From contig MSED01000014.1 of the NCBI GenBank assembly GCA_002099365.1, positions 682,001 to 746,000 on the forward strand: DNA of 64,000 bases. Reading direction: 5' to 3'. A program made the translations under genes and the position numbers. The notes beneath the pieces were generated by a model, which ran no database searches, was not told where the DNA came from, and saw only the letters and a program-made list of their open reading frames with translations. This DNA is from Phialophora verrucosa (Eukaryota > Ascomycota > Eurotiomycetes > Chaetothyriales > Herpotrichiellaceae). Below, one piece after another: positions 46,733 to 58,017 of the stretch (position 1 is its first letter; every line of letters begins with the position of its first letter).

Positions 46733-47529
46733 GTTAGATTCACAAAGTGTCTCGCGGGTTGACGAATATTGACCATAGTCACTGTCATGATCGACGTTTG
46801 CAGATTGCAATGTTTGACCCTATGATCGATTCAGTTCGTGCCTCTCTGCACATTTCCCCCCTCATTACAATCTCTGCGCATTCTTTCGTCGTTACGAATT
46901 CGATAAGGAGCACATTTTGCACTCGTGAGAGCAGCTCTGGGCACTTTTCCTCAACCTGGTGGCTAGATTCAAGTCAGCCTGGCAAGTTGTTGTTACATTG
47001 TGAAGTGAGAGCCTGCCTAATTAGGCCTAGTTGTAAGGCGCGAGGTGGATCGCACTCCGGAAAAGAACACTCGACAGACCCATATCGCTTATATAATCAC
47101 AACATCCGACGAGTCCAGTAAATGTCAGAGTATGAAAGGCTCCTTGATTGCTGTCTGAAGGTACTACCGAAAGTCTTAACTATATACAATCAGTTGACCC
47201 CTTTCGTACTTGGGGCTGGGAATGCCCAACCCCCTTATCGATAGTAACAAGGTGTTCGGCCATCGCGTTTTGTTTTCCGCGCAACCCACCACAAAGCTTA
47301 CACGTGATGCCGGGTCAATTCAGGCATAGTTCCCAGGCGTTTGTACCGCTGTTGATTCGAAGTCAAGTCGCTTTATGGCCCGCGATCATCTCACTTGTCA
47401 GACAACGTGGTGCTCTTTAGAACGTGGAAAGCACATTCGTATCACTGGGACCAGTCTTCCTTCGCCTCAGCACTAATATCTGGCATGTCAATAGCAGAAC
47501 CTTGTAACGATGCCGTATATACACTGATG
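46733..47529. other. Convergent 3' region, BVMO 3 / TF4
   Basis: About 800 bp. It contains TGTTTTCCGC at 47271-47280, a third copy of the element seen upstream of both esterases, here not in an obvious promoter. No gene recognised. Confidence 0.4.
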
Positions 47530-50500
47530 CTAGCAATACTGGATCGTGTCAGGCATGATTCCCAAGCCATCATCGACGCTATCAAAAAAGGTATCATCCG
47601 GAAGCCACAAGGGCAAGAATTCGTCGCTGATTCGATCTTGATTTTGTTCAAAGGACGTAGATGTTGCTGAAAAGTCCATCAGTCCTGAAGATTCTGCGGT
47701 CTCCGCATCCGACATTGGGTCGACCACGTTCTCCATGGCCCCGGAGTTGTCTCCCGAGGATGTACCTTGAGGCAGACCAATCGGCATGTTCAGGGAAGAT
47801 GATTCAGGTAGCTCATCTCTTGTGCGCCGGGAATGGCCACGCCGATCCATATCCTGGAGGAGCACCTCCGGGCCGAGCTCTGATGGCTGAAGCGGTGCAT
47901 TTATTGAGCCCGGGTTTTGACGGTCACTACTCAGTCGGCGCCGCTTGGATCCTCGACGAGACGCTGAAGGATCTTCGCTGCTCTGTCGCTGTGCGCCGGT
48001 CTTCGGTACCTGAATGGAATTTTCGTCAGGTGTTTGAGGAGGTGTGAGCAACTCGGTGAAATTGATTCTAAGTTGCTCCATTTCGTGTTTGACAACCCTG
48101 CAGATTACTTTGGCGGGGCTGTACACGTCGGACATTTCTTGTAGGTGTTCCACGAGTTGATACAGATGCCGGAGCACGAGGTTACGAGTCTCGGGCGTTC
48201 TGCTTGCTTTGATGATGCACATGAGCGAAAGGCAGACAGTCCCCCCTTGTTGAAGGGACAAGACATTGGTCTGACATGTGCCCCATCTTTGACGGTAGGC
48301 CGAAAAGCTTTGGACAATTTTTATCGCGGCCTCCATTGTGATTGACCGAGCCGGTCGTTGCCATGGGCTTATGTCACTGCTCTCGCTATTTCTCCTCCCA
48401 AAGACATGGGATTTTTCCACCTCGATACCCACCAAGTCCTCATAATGTGCATAGGGTCCGTGCAGGAGAATTCGTGTGATATGAAACTGTTGGCTAAGGA
48501 ATCGTCAGTGATGTAAAAACGTGGCATGGCAGACATAGTAGCATGGTGTAAGGGATCATGCAACGGACGAGATTCTCCAGAAATAGGTATGCTGCACCGT
48601 GGAAGCTCTGTACTGCAGGCTCGTTACAGCACACAACAAGGCGCCGCACGCCACGGCTGACAGTTGCATTGGGCAGAAGACTGGTGCCAGTACCCACGAC
48701 GCAAGATTAGACTTCGGCAATTGGGAGTACAAAAGCCACATTCCCAAAAGAGCGCGCCTCGTGAGCATGTGTCCAGTTCTTGCCAATGAGCTCCTTGGGC
48801 AATGAAAGTGAATCAGGAGATAGTGAGCAAACTTACTGCATCATGAAGAACAGGCGTGGCGCGCTCTTGACGTTGTCCGGCGTCCATTTGAGTTGGGAGG
48901 GTAATGTGGTGTCCCACCTCTTCAACATCTTATCTAAAACTGCGACGTCGACTAAACGATCTTCGTCGGCAATTGTCCCTGAAACTAGTCTAGGCTGTGC
49001 CACTTCATGAATCTTCGAAGTGATTTCTGCAAGATCGAGAAAGGCGTCCGAGATTTGTCCATGAAGGTCGATATGAGAGGGTGATGGCTGGCCTGCCATA
49101 CTTCCCTGGGGCAACACACCAGGACTGGTGACTTCGGCGCTACGCTTGGTCAGACAGGAGCTCGAAATGTCGCAATACTTCATGCAAGTTGGTCGACTCA
49201 GATACAAGGCCCAGGCCCGATCGTAGATCATACAAGACCGGAGTAATTTTCTGCGAAAGTTGAGCTCTTCCTCGGTCAGATCCAAGGTCGAGCAGTCTAG
49301 GGTGAGGCCGAAGTCGAACGCGAGGCGGCAGGACGTCCCAACATGCATCGCAGCCAAGTCATCTCTACCACACGCGCACTCCACATCACTCAAGATCAGC
49401 ATGGCTTGAATAGTGGTCAATCCGCGCATGCTTTCTAATTCGCGGTCCAGGATGTACTTGACCTCACGCTGAAACAGGCTAGAGCCATCATTGAGGGTAA
49501 CGTGTTGCATCCCCGGCCGATCCTTGTCTGCGAACTGGAAGCCCATGGCCAGGCAAACAAGATGGAGAAACCCGGAGTAGAAGGTGGAAGCTCCGTTGGC
49601 CTGGTCCCGACAGAAACCTTCTCGGTCGAGAACGCAAAGGGTGCTGTTGTACCGATTCCAGAACATGTCCATGAGGTAGGCGTCCACATCTGCGGGAATA
49701 TCTGTTAGGATTCGATAGGTCCATTTATCCAAATTCCAGGACTCAAGAGTCATGTAGTCCCTCAGATAGTTCTTGAAGCACGTGGCCGGACTCAAATAGT
49801 ATATGCGTCCTCTGCCTTTATCGTAAATCAGTCGATCTGGTCCGTAGATGAGGGTCCATATGGAGCTTTTCTCGTTGGTGCGCAGTTGTGGCTCCAAAGC
49901 GCTTCGTTGGCGCGTCGGATCGTGGCCACGAGCCAGATCCGCTTTCAGTGTGCACTGAGTCTCGTCTTCTGGGTGCTGACCGAGCATCGGCGAGGTAGCG
50001 ACGGAGGCAGATGAGCCACGAGCTCCATCGTGCCTGGTGCTTGGGCGACACAAGTCTCCAGTAAGAGCATCACGATTGACATCAGCCAGTGCTCTCTTGG
50101 CTCCCTCATTCTCTGCTTGTGATTGGGACCTCTCTTGATAACGGTGTCTTTGTGTGACCTGAAGAATGCTACGGTCAAGTCGAGGGGGTTCATGCCCGAC
50201 CCGTTCCAGCCGCTGTTCAAGGGATTTAATGTTTTGGAGCAGCGAGGTCATGTACAACTTTGAGTTGGGTCTTTCTATGCGTTAGATCTTGCGTACACGT
50301 CCGCTCCCCACATAAAGCGATGGTGACACTTACGCCTTCCTTTCATCGGGCACTTGAAAGACGCACTCCTGGCCCTTGTTTCGACAATATTTACAAGATG
50401 TCTCCCCTGGGTCCATGGTACACTGTTCGTGGTACTCTTTAGCTCAAATCTCTGCACCAGGACCACAATCTGGTACCGACCTTGGTACGGCGGCCGCGAC

Positions 50501-50555
50501 AGGCAGAACAGGCGGATGTTGCCCGAGACAGGCCGCCTACATCTCGGGTAGCCAT
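47530..50555 (-). CDS. Zn(II)2Cys6 transcription factor (TF4)
   Basis: Nuclear fungal-specific regulator, intact. Exons 50481-50555, 50334-50422, 48837-50270 and 47530-48493 give 853 residues. The zinc cluster has spacing CX2CX6CX8CX2CX6C (CSACRGRRTK, then CTMDPGETSCKYC), split by an intron directly before its third Cys as in TF2. A heptad-like linker (MTSLLQNIKSLEQRLERVG) follows, then MHR blocks LVCLAMGFQFADKDRP, AMLILSDVECACGRDD and CRLAFDFGLTLDCS. The C-terminal extension is Ser/Pro-rich with a basic KRRRLSS patch and acidic ends, perhaps an activation domain. Intron 3 is unusually long (343 bp). It is the only complete zinc-cluster regulator in the window and the best candidate controller of the surrounding genes. 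Confidence 0.9.
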
Positions 50556-51464
50556 CTCCTACTATAGATCGAGCAGGACAACGAGAAAAGATTACTGACT
50601 GATTGAACAGGTGCAGGCAGCTTGTTTTTCTGGGTGGAAGAGAAGTTACTTGGTAGCGCATAAAGGCTGACGGAGCGAAAAAAATCCTGGATCTGAAAAG
50701 AATGGGGAAGCGGGGCTCCGCGTGGAGGAGCAGCTCGCACAGCGACCAGGGCAAAGCTGCAGCGGCAGGCCCAGCCAATGAAGCATGGCACTTTGTCATG
50801 TTCGGTACCTAGAGTTTGGATAATCGTGGGATAACCAATTCCGCCACGGGCGAGGTCTTTACTCGTAGTCGTTCTCAGCCTCCGACTAACAAAACTGAAC
50901 TATTTCCACTAAGCATAGTAGCGTAGCACCGTGTTTGTGCAGAGTTCTAGCCTGAAATTGGAGAGAAAGGACAAAGTACCTGCCCTTGCCTTGCCACTTC
51001 TACAACCCATTATATGGCGGCTGTGAAGGCATTGTTTGTTCTTGTGAAGTAGCCGTGCGCGACAGCAGGACTGTGCGGGGCATCATTGCATGAACCGAAC
51101 ACGGGTCGGAGCCCCTCACACGCGCGAGATCGGAACTCATTACCCGGGGACCTTCCACCGCAGGTGGAAAGGCGGAAAGGCGTGCAGGGTCCCATCCCTC
51201 GGAGCAACGCAAACGATCAGGGGTGCTGAAACCGGGAAATCTTTTCGTTGGTACTATGCTCTGAGTGACAGGCTGGCCAGCCGCTGCGGACACAATTCAT
51301 GTCGGCTTTCATTAGCATCGACGCTGGCATCTATTTCGGCCTCCGGGCCAGGCTTGTTGGAACCCCTGCGTCAGGTAAAATACAAGGTCGACACAAAGCG
51401 CAATCGACTCGTCTGGGAGTCTCACTAGCTCAGGCTGCTCGCGAAATCCACATCGTTACCCAGT
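50556..51464. promoter_or_regulatory. Divergent promoter, TF4 / SnoaL-like gene
   Basis: About 910 bp between divergent genes. Open frames here show no motif. No defined operator was recognised. Confidence 0.35.
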
Positions 51465-52066
51465 ATGGCGGCGCAGGAACAGGGCCTGGCCCATTTGCAA
51501 GAGCAGTTTGCCTTGTACCAGCATATTCAATCTTACCATATGTTGGCCGATACATGGAAGTGGAAAGAGATGTCTCAACTGCTCGCCCACGACATCGAGT
51601 TTGAATTCGACTATGTCCCCACCGAAAATGAGACATCTGGTGCGTGCTCTTTGTCAGACCCGTCTACGCCATCTCTATGCTCCGGTGCACGGTACTCCCT
51701 ACATGCGAACAGAGACGCTGACTGGAACTGTTCTCTTTAGGCGGTGTTCAGCTTCAGAACCAGAAGGTAAAGGGGCCAGAGGCCACAGTTGCCATGTTCG
51801 ATAGCTTGGTGAAGCCTTTTAACAAGGCAATGCACTTGATTGTTAACACCAATTTCAACATCACGGGCGCGACTGCGACCGGAACGGCAAACATCGTGTT
51901 CTGGGGCACGCCAGACTTGACAAAACCCCATCTCAACTACAGTATGGGGTCCCGCTATCACTGGAAGTTTCGCAAGGAAGGTGGCGTTTCACCCGCCGGA
52001 AGTAATTGGAAAACATACTACACGAGAATTGAAAAGATCTGGGAGAATTCGACGCTTGGGCATTGA
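51465..52066 (+). CDS. SnoaL-like (NTF2-fold) domain protein
   Basis: Small single-domain protein of the SnoaL-like/NTF2 superfamily (cone-shaped alpha+beta barrel), with relatives among dehydratases, isomerases and ring-hydroxylating enzyme small subunits. Two exons (51465-51639 and 51741-52066) give 166 residues. The first half has helices and YHMLADTWKWKEMSQLLAHD, a common opening of this fold. The second has the paired strands HLIVNTNFNITGATATGTAN and RYHWKFRKEGGVS. The Tyr and His residues could be catalytic, but the specific reaction cannot be assigned. It sits between TF4 and ADH 2, so it is probably a tailoring enzyme of the same route. Confidence 0.82.
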
Positions 52067-52392
52067 CCGCAAATTGAGGAATTTCTGCGATGAGTAAAAG
52101 TCATTGCATTGATGTGCAGAAGAGGACTTAAGTACCGAGTATATGTCAGGATGGCTTGTTGTAAATTGATATACCAAGACCAACAATACAAATCGAGCAA
52201 TTGAGCAGAGCATCCTGTTGATCTCTAAAAGCCAGTGATAGCTAGATCCGGAATTAGGCGCTTCACCAACTTCACACTTTGTCCATTTTTAATTTGTAGA
52301 GGCCCGGCCTGAATTATGTTGCGCCGTCCGTAGCCGACCTCAAGGACGCGACAGTATTCTCTACCCTTGGGGAGGCTTCTCCCACTTTTCAT
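52067..52392. other. Spacer downstream of the SnoaL-like gene
   Basis: About 325 bp. Nothing recognised. Confidence 0.4.
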
Positions 52393-52587
52393 TTAGAGAA
52401 CCTTGGCCTGAGCCGTCAAGTTGGGGGTAAAGCACGTTGACCCATCTTGATAGACTGGGACGTTGTGATTCCCTACTAGCGTTTTCAAGACCCCGTCGAG
52501 CATCTGTGGGCTTGCGGCTTTGACCTTTCTAGGATCCCAGACTGGGTGAGGGAAGTGGAGAGACTTATTTGTGTGAATTGTGGCCAT
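52393..52587 (-). CDS. Small hypothetical protein, 64 residues
   Basis: An ATG-started frame, MATIHTNKSLHFPHPVWDPR to TAQAKVL. Composition is protein-like, with several Pro/His/Trp residues near the N-terminus and no membrane segment. No family recognised. It lies alone in a 1-kb gap between two plus-strand genes. It could be a real small gene, an exon of something larger that is no longer present, or chance. Confidence 0.35.
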   Translation of the reverse strand: MATIHTNKSLHFPHPVWDPRKVKAASPQMLDGVLKTLVGNHNVPVYQDGSTCFTPNLTAQAKVL

Positions 52588-53113
52588 ACTTCTGGCCTTC
52601 GGCTTCTGACCGCCTGTGCTGAGGAGGGAAGGCGTTGTGGTTGTTATGCTGTTGTTGTTAAAGTAAGGGAGTAGATCTTACATTTTCCAGGGTGCTTTAT
52701 GTGATTCTAGCCGGCATGTCACCTTTTGCGCATGTACTTCCTGACTAGGCTTCAGACTTGTAGTCAGACCATTTGGGGTTCTCCGTCACGTTGAGCCAGG
52801 ATAATCACGAGCACACAAGTAATAAGTCTCATTTGCAGCGGAACGCGGAAGGTGACAAGCGGAAGACCCTCCCACTGGACCTATCTCTGGCACACACCAT
52901 TGGCTTTGAAGAGACCGAATATGTCGGAGATATCTATGAATTTCGAGCACCAGACTTATCGGGGCACTTTATAGGCATCTGGCGACATTTGTGCAGTTTC
53001 ACCGGAAAACTGTGTTCACAAGCGGTGGACGCCCACCCAGAGCAGGCTTCACACAAAGTTGTCACTGTCGTTTCACTAATGAACAGCTCCCAGCGGGATT
53101 TTGCGCCAAAGCA
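52588..53113. promoter_or_regulatory. Upstream region of ADH 2
   Basis: About 525 bp. The frame of ADH 2 extends a little upstream of its ATG but lacks conserved sequence there. Confidence 0.35.
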
Positions 53114-54396
53114 ATGGATTATGGACATATCAAGTCTAATCTGGCCTGCGTGTGGGTAAGCCAGAGGCAGTTACAGCTCCATCAGCGACCGATAAAGTCG
53201 CTAGGCAACGAGGATGTTTTGGTCAAAGTGATGGCAACTGGTCTCTGTGGATCAGATGCACATATATGGGAGAAGTCTTCTCTATCAACCCAAGTCGTCC
53301 TGGGTCATGAAGCGGCTGGTATCATCATCGCGATTGGAACCCATGTTAAAGATCGGTGGGTTGGTCAGAAAGTCGCGATCGAGCCGGGATTTGCATGTCT
53401 AAAGTAAGTGGGTCATATTTAAGACCGCGAGTTCTAACCTCTGGCGTATCAATCAGATGTGATTTCTGCCTTCAAGGCAAGTCGAACCAATGTGAGAATC
53501 TCAAGTATGCTGGAGTCGATCCTACAGATGGAATGCTTTGCCAGTACTTTACCAGTCCTGCACATCTGACAAGGAACATTCCCGACAACATGTCGTGGGA
53601 GGAGGCGGCTGTCGTCCAACCATTAGCGGTGGCTGTTCATGTCGCCAGACAAGCTGGCATCCATGCGCGGCAGACGTTGGCTGTTTTGTATGTCCGAACT
53701 TGCCTCATATCAGGTTGGAAATGTGGCTGATTGATCACAGCGGGTGCGGACCACTAGGCCTTTTGGTCATCGCCGTTGCTAAAGCCTATGGAGTTCGGAA
53801 GATTCTAGCCTTTGACATTCAAGAGTCCAGAGTCTCCTTCGCCGTACAATATGGTGCGGATGTGGGTGTGACAACGTCGAGAAAGGGCGCGACTGAGGAT
53901 CTATGGGCGTTTGCGAAAGATTGCATGTCTTCAGTACGAGAGAAGTATCAACTTGCTCATGGAGTAGATGTTGCGGTCGAGGCAAGTGGTGCAGAAGCCT
54001 GTACCCTGATGGCTCTTGCCCTGCTTAAGCCCGGTGGCACTTGTAAGTTGCTGCAGCACCTGTGGTTTCAGTCTCTGACCTATGTTTGCCAAAGGTATCC
54101 AAGGTGGGCTGGGAGGTCCACTAACCCCGGTCCCATTGGCCTGGCTGACGACGAAAGGACTTATAATTAAAGGTGACATCTTTAGAGATCCATGATTGAC
54201 TGAACTAACTACCAGGTCAGGCACGGCAAGGTATTCCACTGGGTGTTTCTTCGAAGCGACTGATCTAATCAGCCGCGGAAGGATCAATGTTAAGCCACTC
54301 ATCACAGCGAAATACCCTCTCAGCAATATCGATTCGGCTTTCATGGAACTGACTGAGCGGCGTGGTATCAAGATTGTTGTCCAAAATCAAGACTAG
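53114..54396 (+). CDS. Zinc-dependent polyol/alcohol dehydrogenase (ADH 2)
   Basis: Medium-chain dehydrogenase of the sorbitol/xylitol dehydrogenase-like branch. Five exons (53114-53403, 53457-53687, 53741-54042, 54095-54172, 54221-54396) give 358 residues with all phases consistent. Catalytic-zinc residues are in GLCGSDAHIWE and LGHEAAG, followed by AIEPG. The structural lobe has CDFCLQGKSNQCENL. The cofactor motif is FGCGPLGLLVIAVAK. The C-terminus RINVKPLITAKYPLSNIDSA is typical of polyol dehydrogenases. It converges with the SDR to its right. It probably oxidises a secondary alcohol to a ketone; the substrate is unknown. Confidence 0.92.
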
Positions 54397-54643
54397 CAAG
54401 ACAGCAGCCTCAGTAGCTTCACTCCTACGGCTACCGCATATTGCCAGAATAACGTCCGAGAGTTACAGTCGGCTGAAGATGTCCTGGCGAGGAGTGAATA
54501 TGTGCTCACGGTGACGATAGTTCGTGGTTTGTGGTCAGCGGCTGGATAAGTCATATAAATGCGACTTCATTTGATATGTGACGGTGAGAGCTAGCGAATT
54601 GGATTCCCATTCTCCAACATTAGTTTATGGAACCAACCATTGC

Positions 54644-55636
54644 CTACAATGCACTCCAGGCATTGTCTACGGGAAGAATAACACCATTGACGTTTTTGGA
54701 TGCGTCTCCTGCAAGCCACAGAATCGCCTCTGCAATATCCGCTGGAGAAATGCTTGACCCCCCGCCGCTGCTATGTGCCAGCCGGTGAAACGGCCTACAT
54801 AGCTAGCATCAGCATATATGCTTCGATGGAGAGGACAGACAAGATTATTTGGGGCAAATTCCATCTTACGCAATAGTATCATAAGATTCCTGGTCATAGT
54901 TGTCTTGTCGGATGGATTGTTTGATATTGGTTGCAACTCCTAGCAAGCCAGCGTCAGCAGAACTTCTCTTAAGTACTAGCAACGACCATACCCCCAGGGT
55001 TTACGCAATTAACACGTATACCCTGCTCATGATAGATCCAGGCGGCGCTTCGAGTCATTCCGACCTGACGACAATATCGCGTCAGCGTTAAGGTATGTGG
55101 CTAGCTTGCGCCGGCCCTGATGGGCTTACCAGAGCGTGTTTGCTCGCGGTGTAGGCGAATCCAGCTGCACCTCCGCTGGTACCCGATTTGGAAGCCACAT
55201 TCACAATTCGACCCGACTTTTGCGCAAGCATGCCTCCCTCGTTCAGTACTGCCCGCATGAGTTTGAACGGGACTGTCGCATTGACACTGATCAATCTGTC
55301 CCAGGTGTCATCTTTAGTATTGTGGGCTCCTTCAAACGAATCCATGATGCCTGCGACGTTGGCCAGGATATCAATGCTCTTCCTCCCAGTCGTTGACAAG
55401 CATGCGGTGATTGCATCGTCACACGCCCTCGGTGCAGCAAGATCAGCCCGACGGAAATGAAACTTTTGGCCGAGGCTGTCTGAGAAAGGGGGCGGGCTTG
55501 GGAAAGCAGAAATGTCGAGGCCAAAGACTGTCGCACCTGCTTCGAGAAACAGCCGCGTTGTTGCCAGACCGATGCCAGAGGCGCATCCTGTAACGACGAC
55601 TACTTTGCCGTTAACGCCTCCAGCCATAATTACCAT
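54644..55636 (-). CDS. Short-chain dehydrogenase/reductase (SDR)
   Basis: Classical SDR with four exons (55130-55636, 54992-55064, 54870-54939, 54644-54794) totalling 266 residues, all in frame. The cofactor site is VVTGCASGIGLATTR with TGxxxGxG. LANVAGIMDS replaces the NNAG motif. The catalytic set is IVNVASKSG (Ser) and YTASKHAL (YxxxK). The C-terminus runs ISPADIAEAILWLAGDAS to NGVILPVDNAW, the usual end of coenzyme-binding SDRs. Asp in FGLDIS after strand 2 suggests NAD preference. The start may be at 55636 or at the MAGGVNGK codon 9 bases downstream. Likely role is reversible alcohol/ketone interconversion. Confidence 0.9.
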
Positions 55637-56313
55637 CTATTGAAGCTTTTACAAGAGCAACAATTGGGTCAAGACTCGGATAAGGCAGCTGGCCCCATGC
55701 TCATTATATGCTCCCCCACCAGAGGGACCACGGGGACTGAATTGGATAATTTTGCACGGTGGCAAGTCGACAGAATCAGGCACTTTGGTCATTTCCGAGC
55801 TTATGTCGCGGGTTCCATGGGCGGTTTTTCAGCAGAGGCGGTGGGTGATTGGAGCTCCGATTCCGCCGTAAACTAGTCGTTAGGTCACACGTCAAGCCGG
55901 GCCGTTAGTTACCAGTGCGAGGGATCGATCGACTATATGTTCAATACTTAAAATTCAGCTTTGAGCCTGAAACTACGGTTTTGATGGCAAGACATCGTAG
56001 AGCCAGAGCGGACAAACCGCCCAGGCCAGCGCAACCGATATCCCGAGACAAGACAGCATACCAATATGAATTACAGTGCTCAAGGATGCGCGTTCGACGT
56101 CAAGTCAAGCGGGATCTTCCACCGGAAATGCTTAGGGACATCGGAGGCTGATAACCGCAGCAGCTCGTACATATACAATTTTGTGCCGAGGCGAATGTAT
56201 GCACCCAATCCTCGTTCGGATCTACGAACGTGAAAGCACGGGATGGTCTTTATAAGTCTCATGCCAACTCACTTGGTTGTCGATAGTATGTACGTCTACT
56301 AGGCAGTAATCGC
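55637..56313. promoter_or_regulatory. Divergent promoter, SDR / P450-2
   Basis: 677 bp between divergent genes. A TTTATAAG TATA-like element lies near 56250, about 60 bp before the P450-2 ATG. Nothing else recognised. Confidence 0.45.
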
Positions 56314-58017
56314 ATGCTCCGGCACAGAATCGACACAATGAATCCGTCTCTCTTGAAGATTTTCGCCTCCAGCGCGCTACTAGCAATTGGAAGCCACCTC
56401 AGATTCAAAAGCCATGAGCCCACGGTGCCTTCGTTTCTCGCTTTCGCACCAAGTCTGCAAGTTGTACCCATCATACTATGGCAACGTCAACAAAGTTTCG
56501 ACCGGTGTGGACTCTTGTATGTGGCCTTGATCTTCAACCTTTGTTTTCTTGCCGTGCTCGGGGCAAGCATCAGCGTATATCGTCTATTTTTGCACCCTCT
56601 GCGCAAGTATCCAGGGCCTATTCTCGGCAAGCTAAGCAAATTTCACTATGCCTTCATATGTGCGACTGGGAACAGCCATAGATATCTCGAGGCTCTGCAT
56701 CAGAAGCATGGAGATATCGTACGCTACGGTCCAAATGAGCTCTCCTTCATCGATCCCGAAGACGTTAGTTACATTTACGGTGCTCGGTCCCTGAAGTTGC
56801 GCCGTGGACCCTGGTACGATGGTAATCCCGGGCGAGCCGGGCACCAAACGTTGGTAATGGCCAGCACGAGAAATGTGGAAGCTCACAAGCTCCGCCGACG
56901 GATATGGGATAGAGCCTTCACGGCCGCAGCCCTGGAGATGTACGAGCCCCGGCTTATTCAACTCACCGATAAGCTGATTCGCCAATGCGAAGCAAATGAT
57001 GGCGGTGTTTTCGACATCAGTGCCGAAGTCGATCACTTCACGTTTGATGCCATGGGTGATCTTGGCTTCAGTTCAGACTTCGGCCTAATTGACCGCTCGA
57101 ACAAGGAGTCCCTCGAATGGACCCACCTCCTGCACAGCTACATGAAAATGGCAATAGTCATCCGCCCGGTGCCATGGTTCAAGGACCTCTACAAATGGCT
57201 ACCGATCGACAGGGAACGCAAGCGGAATGCTTTTAGGTTTGTACGTTTCACCAACAAGCGGTTCGAAGAGCGATACCACAGAGGTCAAGGAGCCAATGAA
57301 GACATATTCGACTATTTACTGGAACCTGACGCCAAAACGGGCACGGCGTTGACCAAGTCTCAGGTGGCCGAGGAGTCCGTCGTGGTGGTCATTGCCGGAA
57401 GTGACACAAGTAGTATCGCCATCACTTTCGTCCTTTACTACCTCATGCTCAATCCGGACAAGTACAAGAAGCTCCAAGCTGAGATCGACTTGGTCTGGGA
57501 CGGTAAAAGTGACCTAAACGGCCAGCAAGTGGTGCCAGCACGTGCACCCTATCTGAATGCTGTCATCAACGAGTCCATCCGCCTAGCACATCCGGATCCG
57601 CATGGAAACCAGCGGTCGACTCCCGAAGAAGGCGCATTCATCAATGGGAGGTACATTCCGGGTTTCACGCAGGTCAGTGTTCACAAATGGACCATGCTGC
57701 GCAACGAGAAGAACTTTTCGAGAGGACTAGAATTCATTCCTGAGAGATGGGTGGACGTGGAACGCGAAAAACTCGGTCTAGAAAACCACAACACCAAAGC
57801 CTGGATTCCCTTTGGCGCGGGTATCTACAGCTGCGCCGGCAAGCCACTGGCATCGCTTGAGATGCGTTTGTTCCTCACGCGTTTTTTGAGACGGCTGCAC
57901 ATTGCTCCCAAGCCGGGTTTCGATTTGAAACGCTTTCCTAGCGACGTCATCTCCACCCTTACACTCATGAAAGTTCCTCTACCCGTCGTGTTGAAGAAGC
58001 GAAATTTATCTCAGTAG
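56314..58017 (+). CDS. Cytochrome P450 monooxygenase (P450-2)
   Basis: ER-anchored P450 encoded by one exon, 567 residues. The N-terminus has two or three hydrophobic segments (FASSALLAIGSHL, YVALIFNLCFLAVLGASISV) before the hinge HPLRKYPGP, an arrangement common in fungal P450s of the benzoate-hydroxylase / alkaloid-hydroxylase-like clade. The I-helix reads VVIAGSDTSSIA, the K-helix NESIRLAHP, the PERF-type motif FIPERW, and the heme loop FGAGIYSCAGKPLA with Tyr where most P450s have Arg. The proximal Cys is present. Catalysis is expected to be hydroxylation. A start at MNPSLLK (56338) is also possible. The flanking SDRs could oxidise the new hydroxyl. Confidence 0.93.
   Translation: MLRHRIDTMNPSLLKIFASSALLAIGSHLRFKSHEPTVPSFLAFAPSLQVVPIILWQRQQSFDRCGLLYVALIFNLCFLAVLGASISVYRLFLHPLRKYPGPILGKLSKFHYAFICATGNSHRYLEALHQKHGDIVRYGPNELSFIDPEDVSYIYGARSLKLRRGPWYDGNPGRAGHQTLVMASTRNVEAHKLRRRIWDRAFTAAALEMYEPRLIQLTDKLIRQCEANDGGVFDISAEVDHFTFDAMGDLGFSSDFGLIDRSNKESLEWTHLLHSYMKMAIVIRPVPWFKDLYKWLPIDRERKRNAFRFVRFTNKRFEERYHRGQGANEDIFDYLLEPDAKTGTALTKSQVAEESVVVVIAGSDTSSIAITFVLYYLMLNPDKYKKLQAEIDLVWDGKSDLNGQQVVPARAPYLNAVINESIRLAHPDPHGNQRSTPEEGAFINGRYIPGFTQVSVHKWTMLRNEKNFSRGLEFIPERWVDVEREKLGLENHNTKAWIPFGAGIYSCAGKPLASLEMRLFLTRFLRRLHIAPKPGFDLKRFPSDVISTLTLMKVPLPVVLKKRNLSQ

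Noticed and set aside
48369..48786. Separate small genes inside TF4 intron 3
   Set aside because: The frames are short and overlapping; a single long intron gives a continuous MHR.
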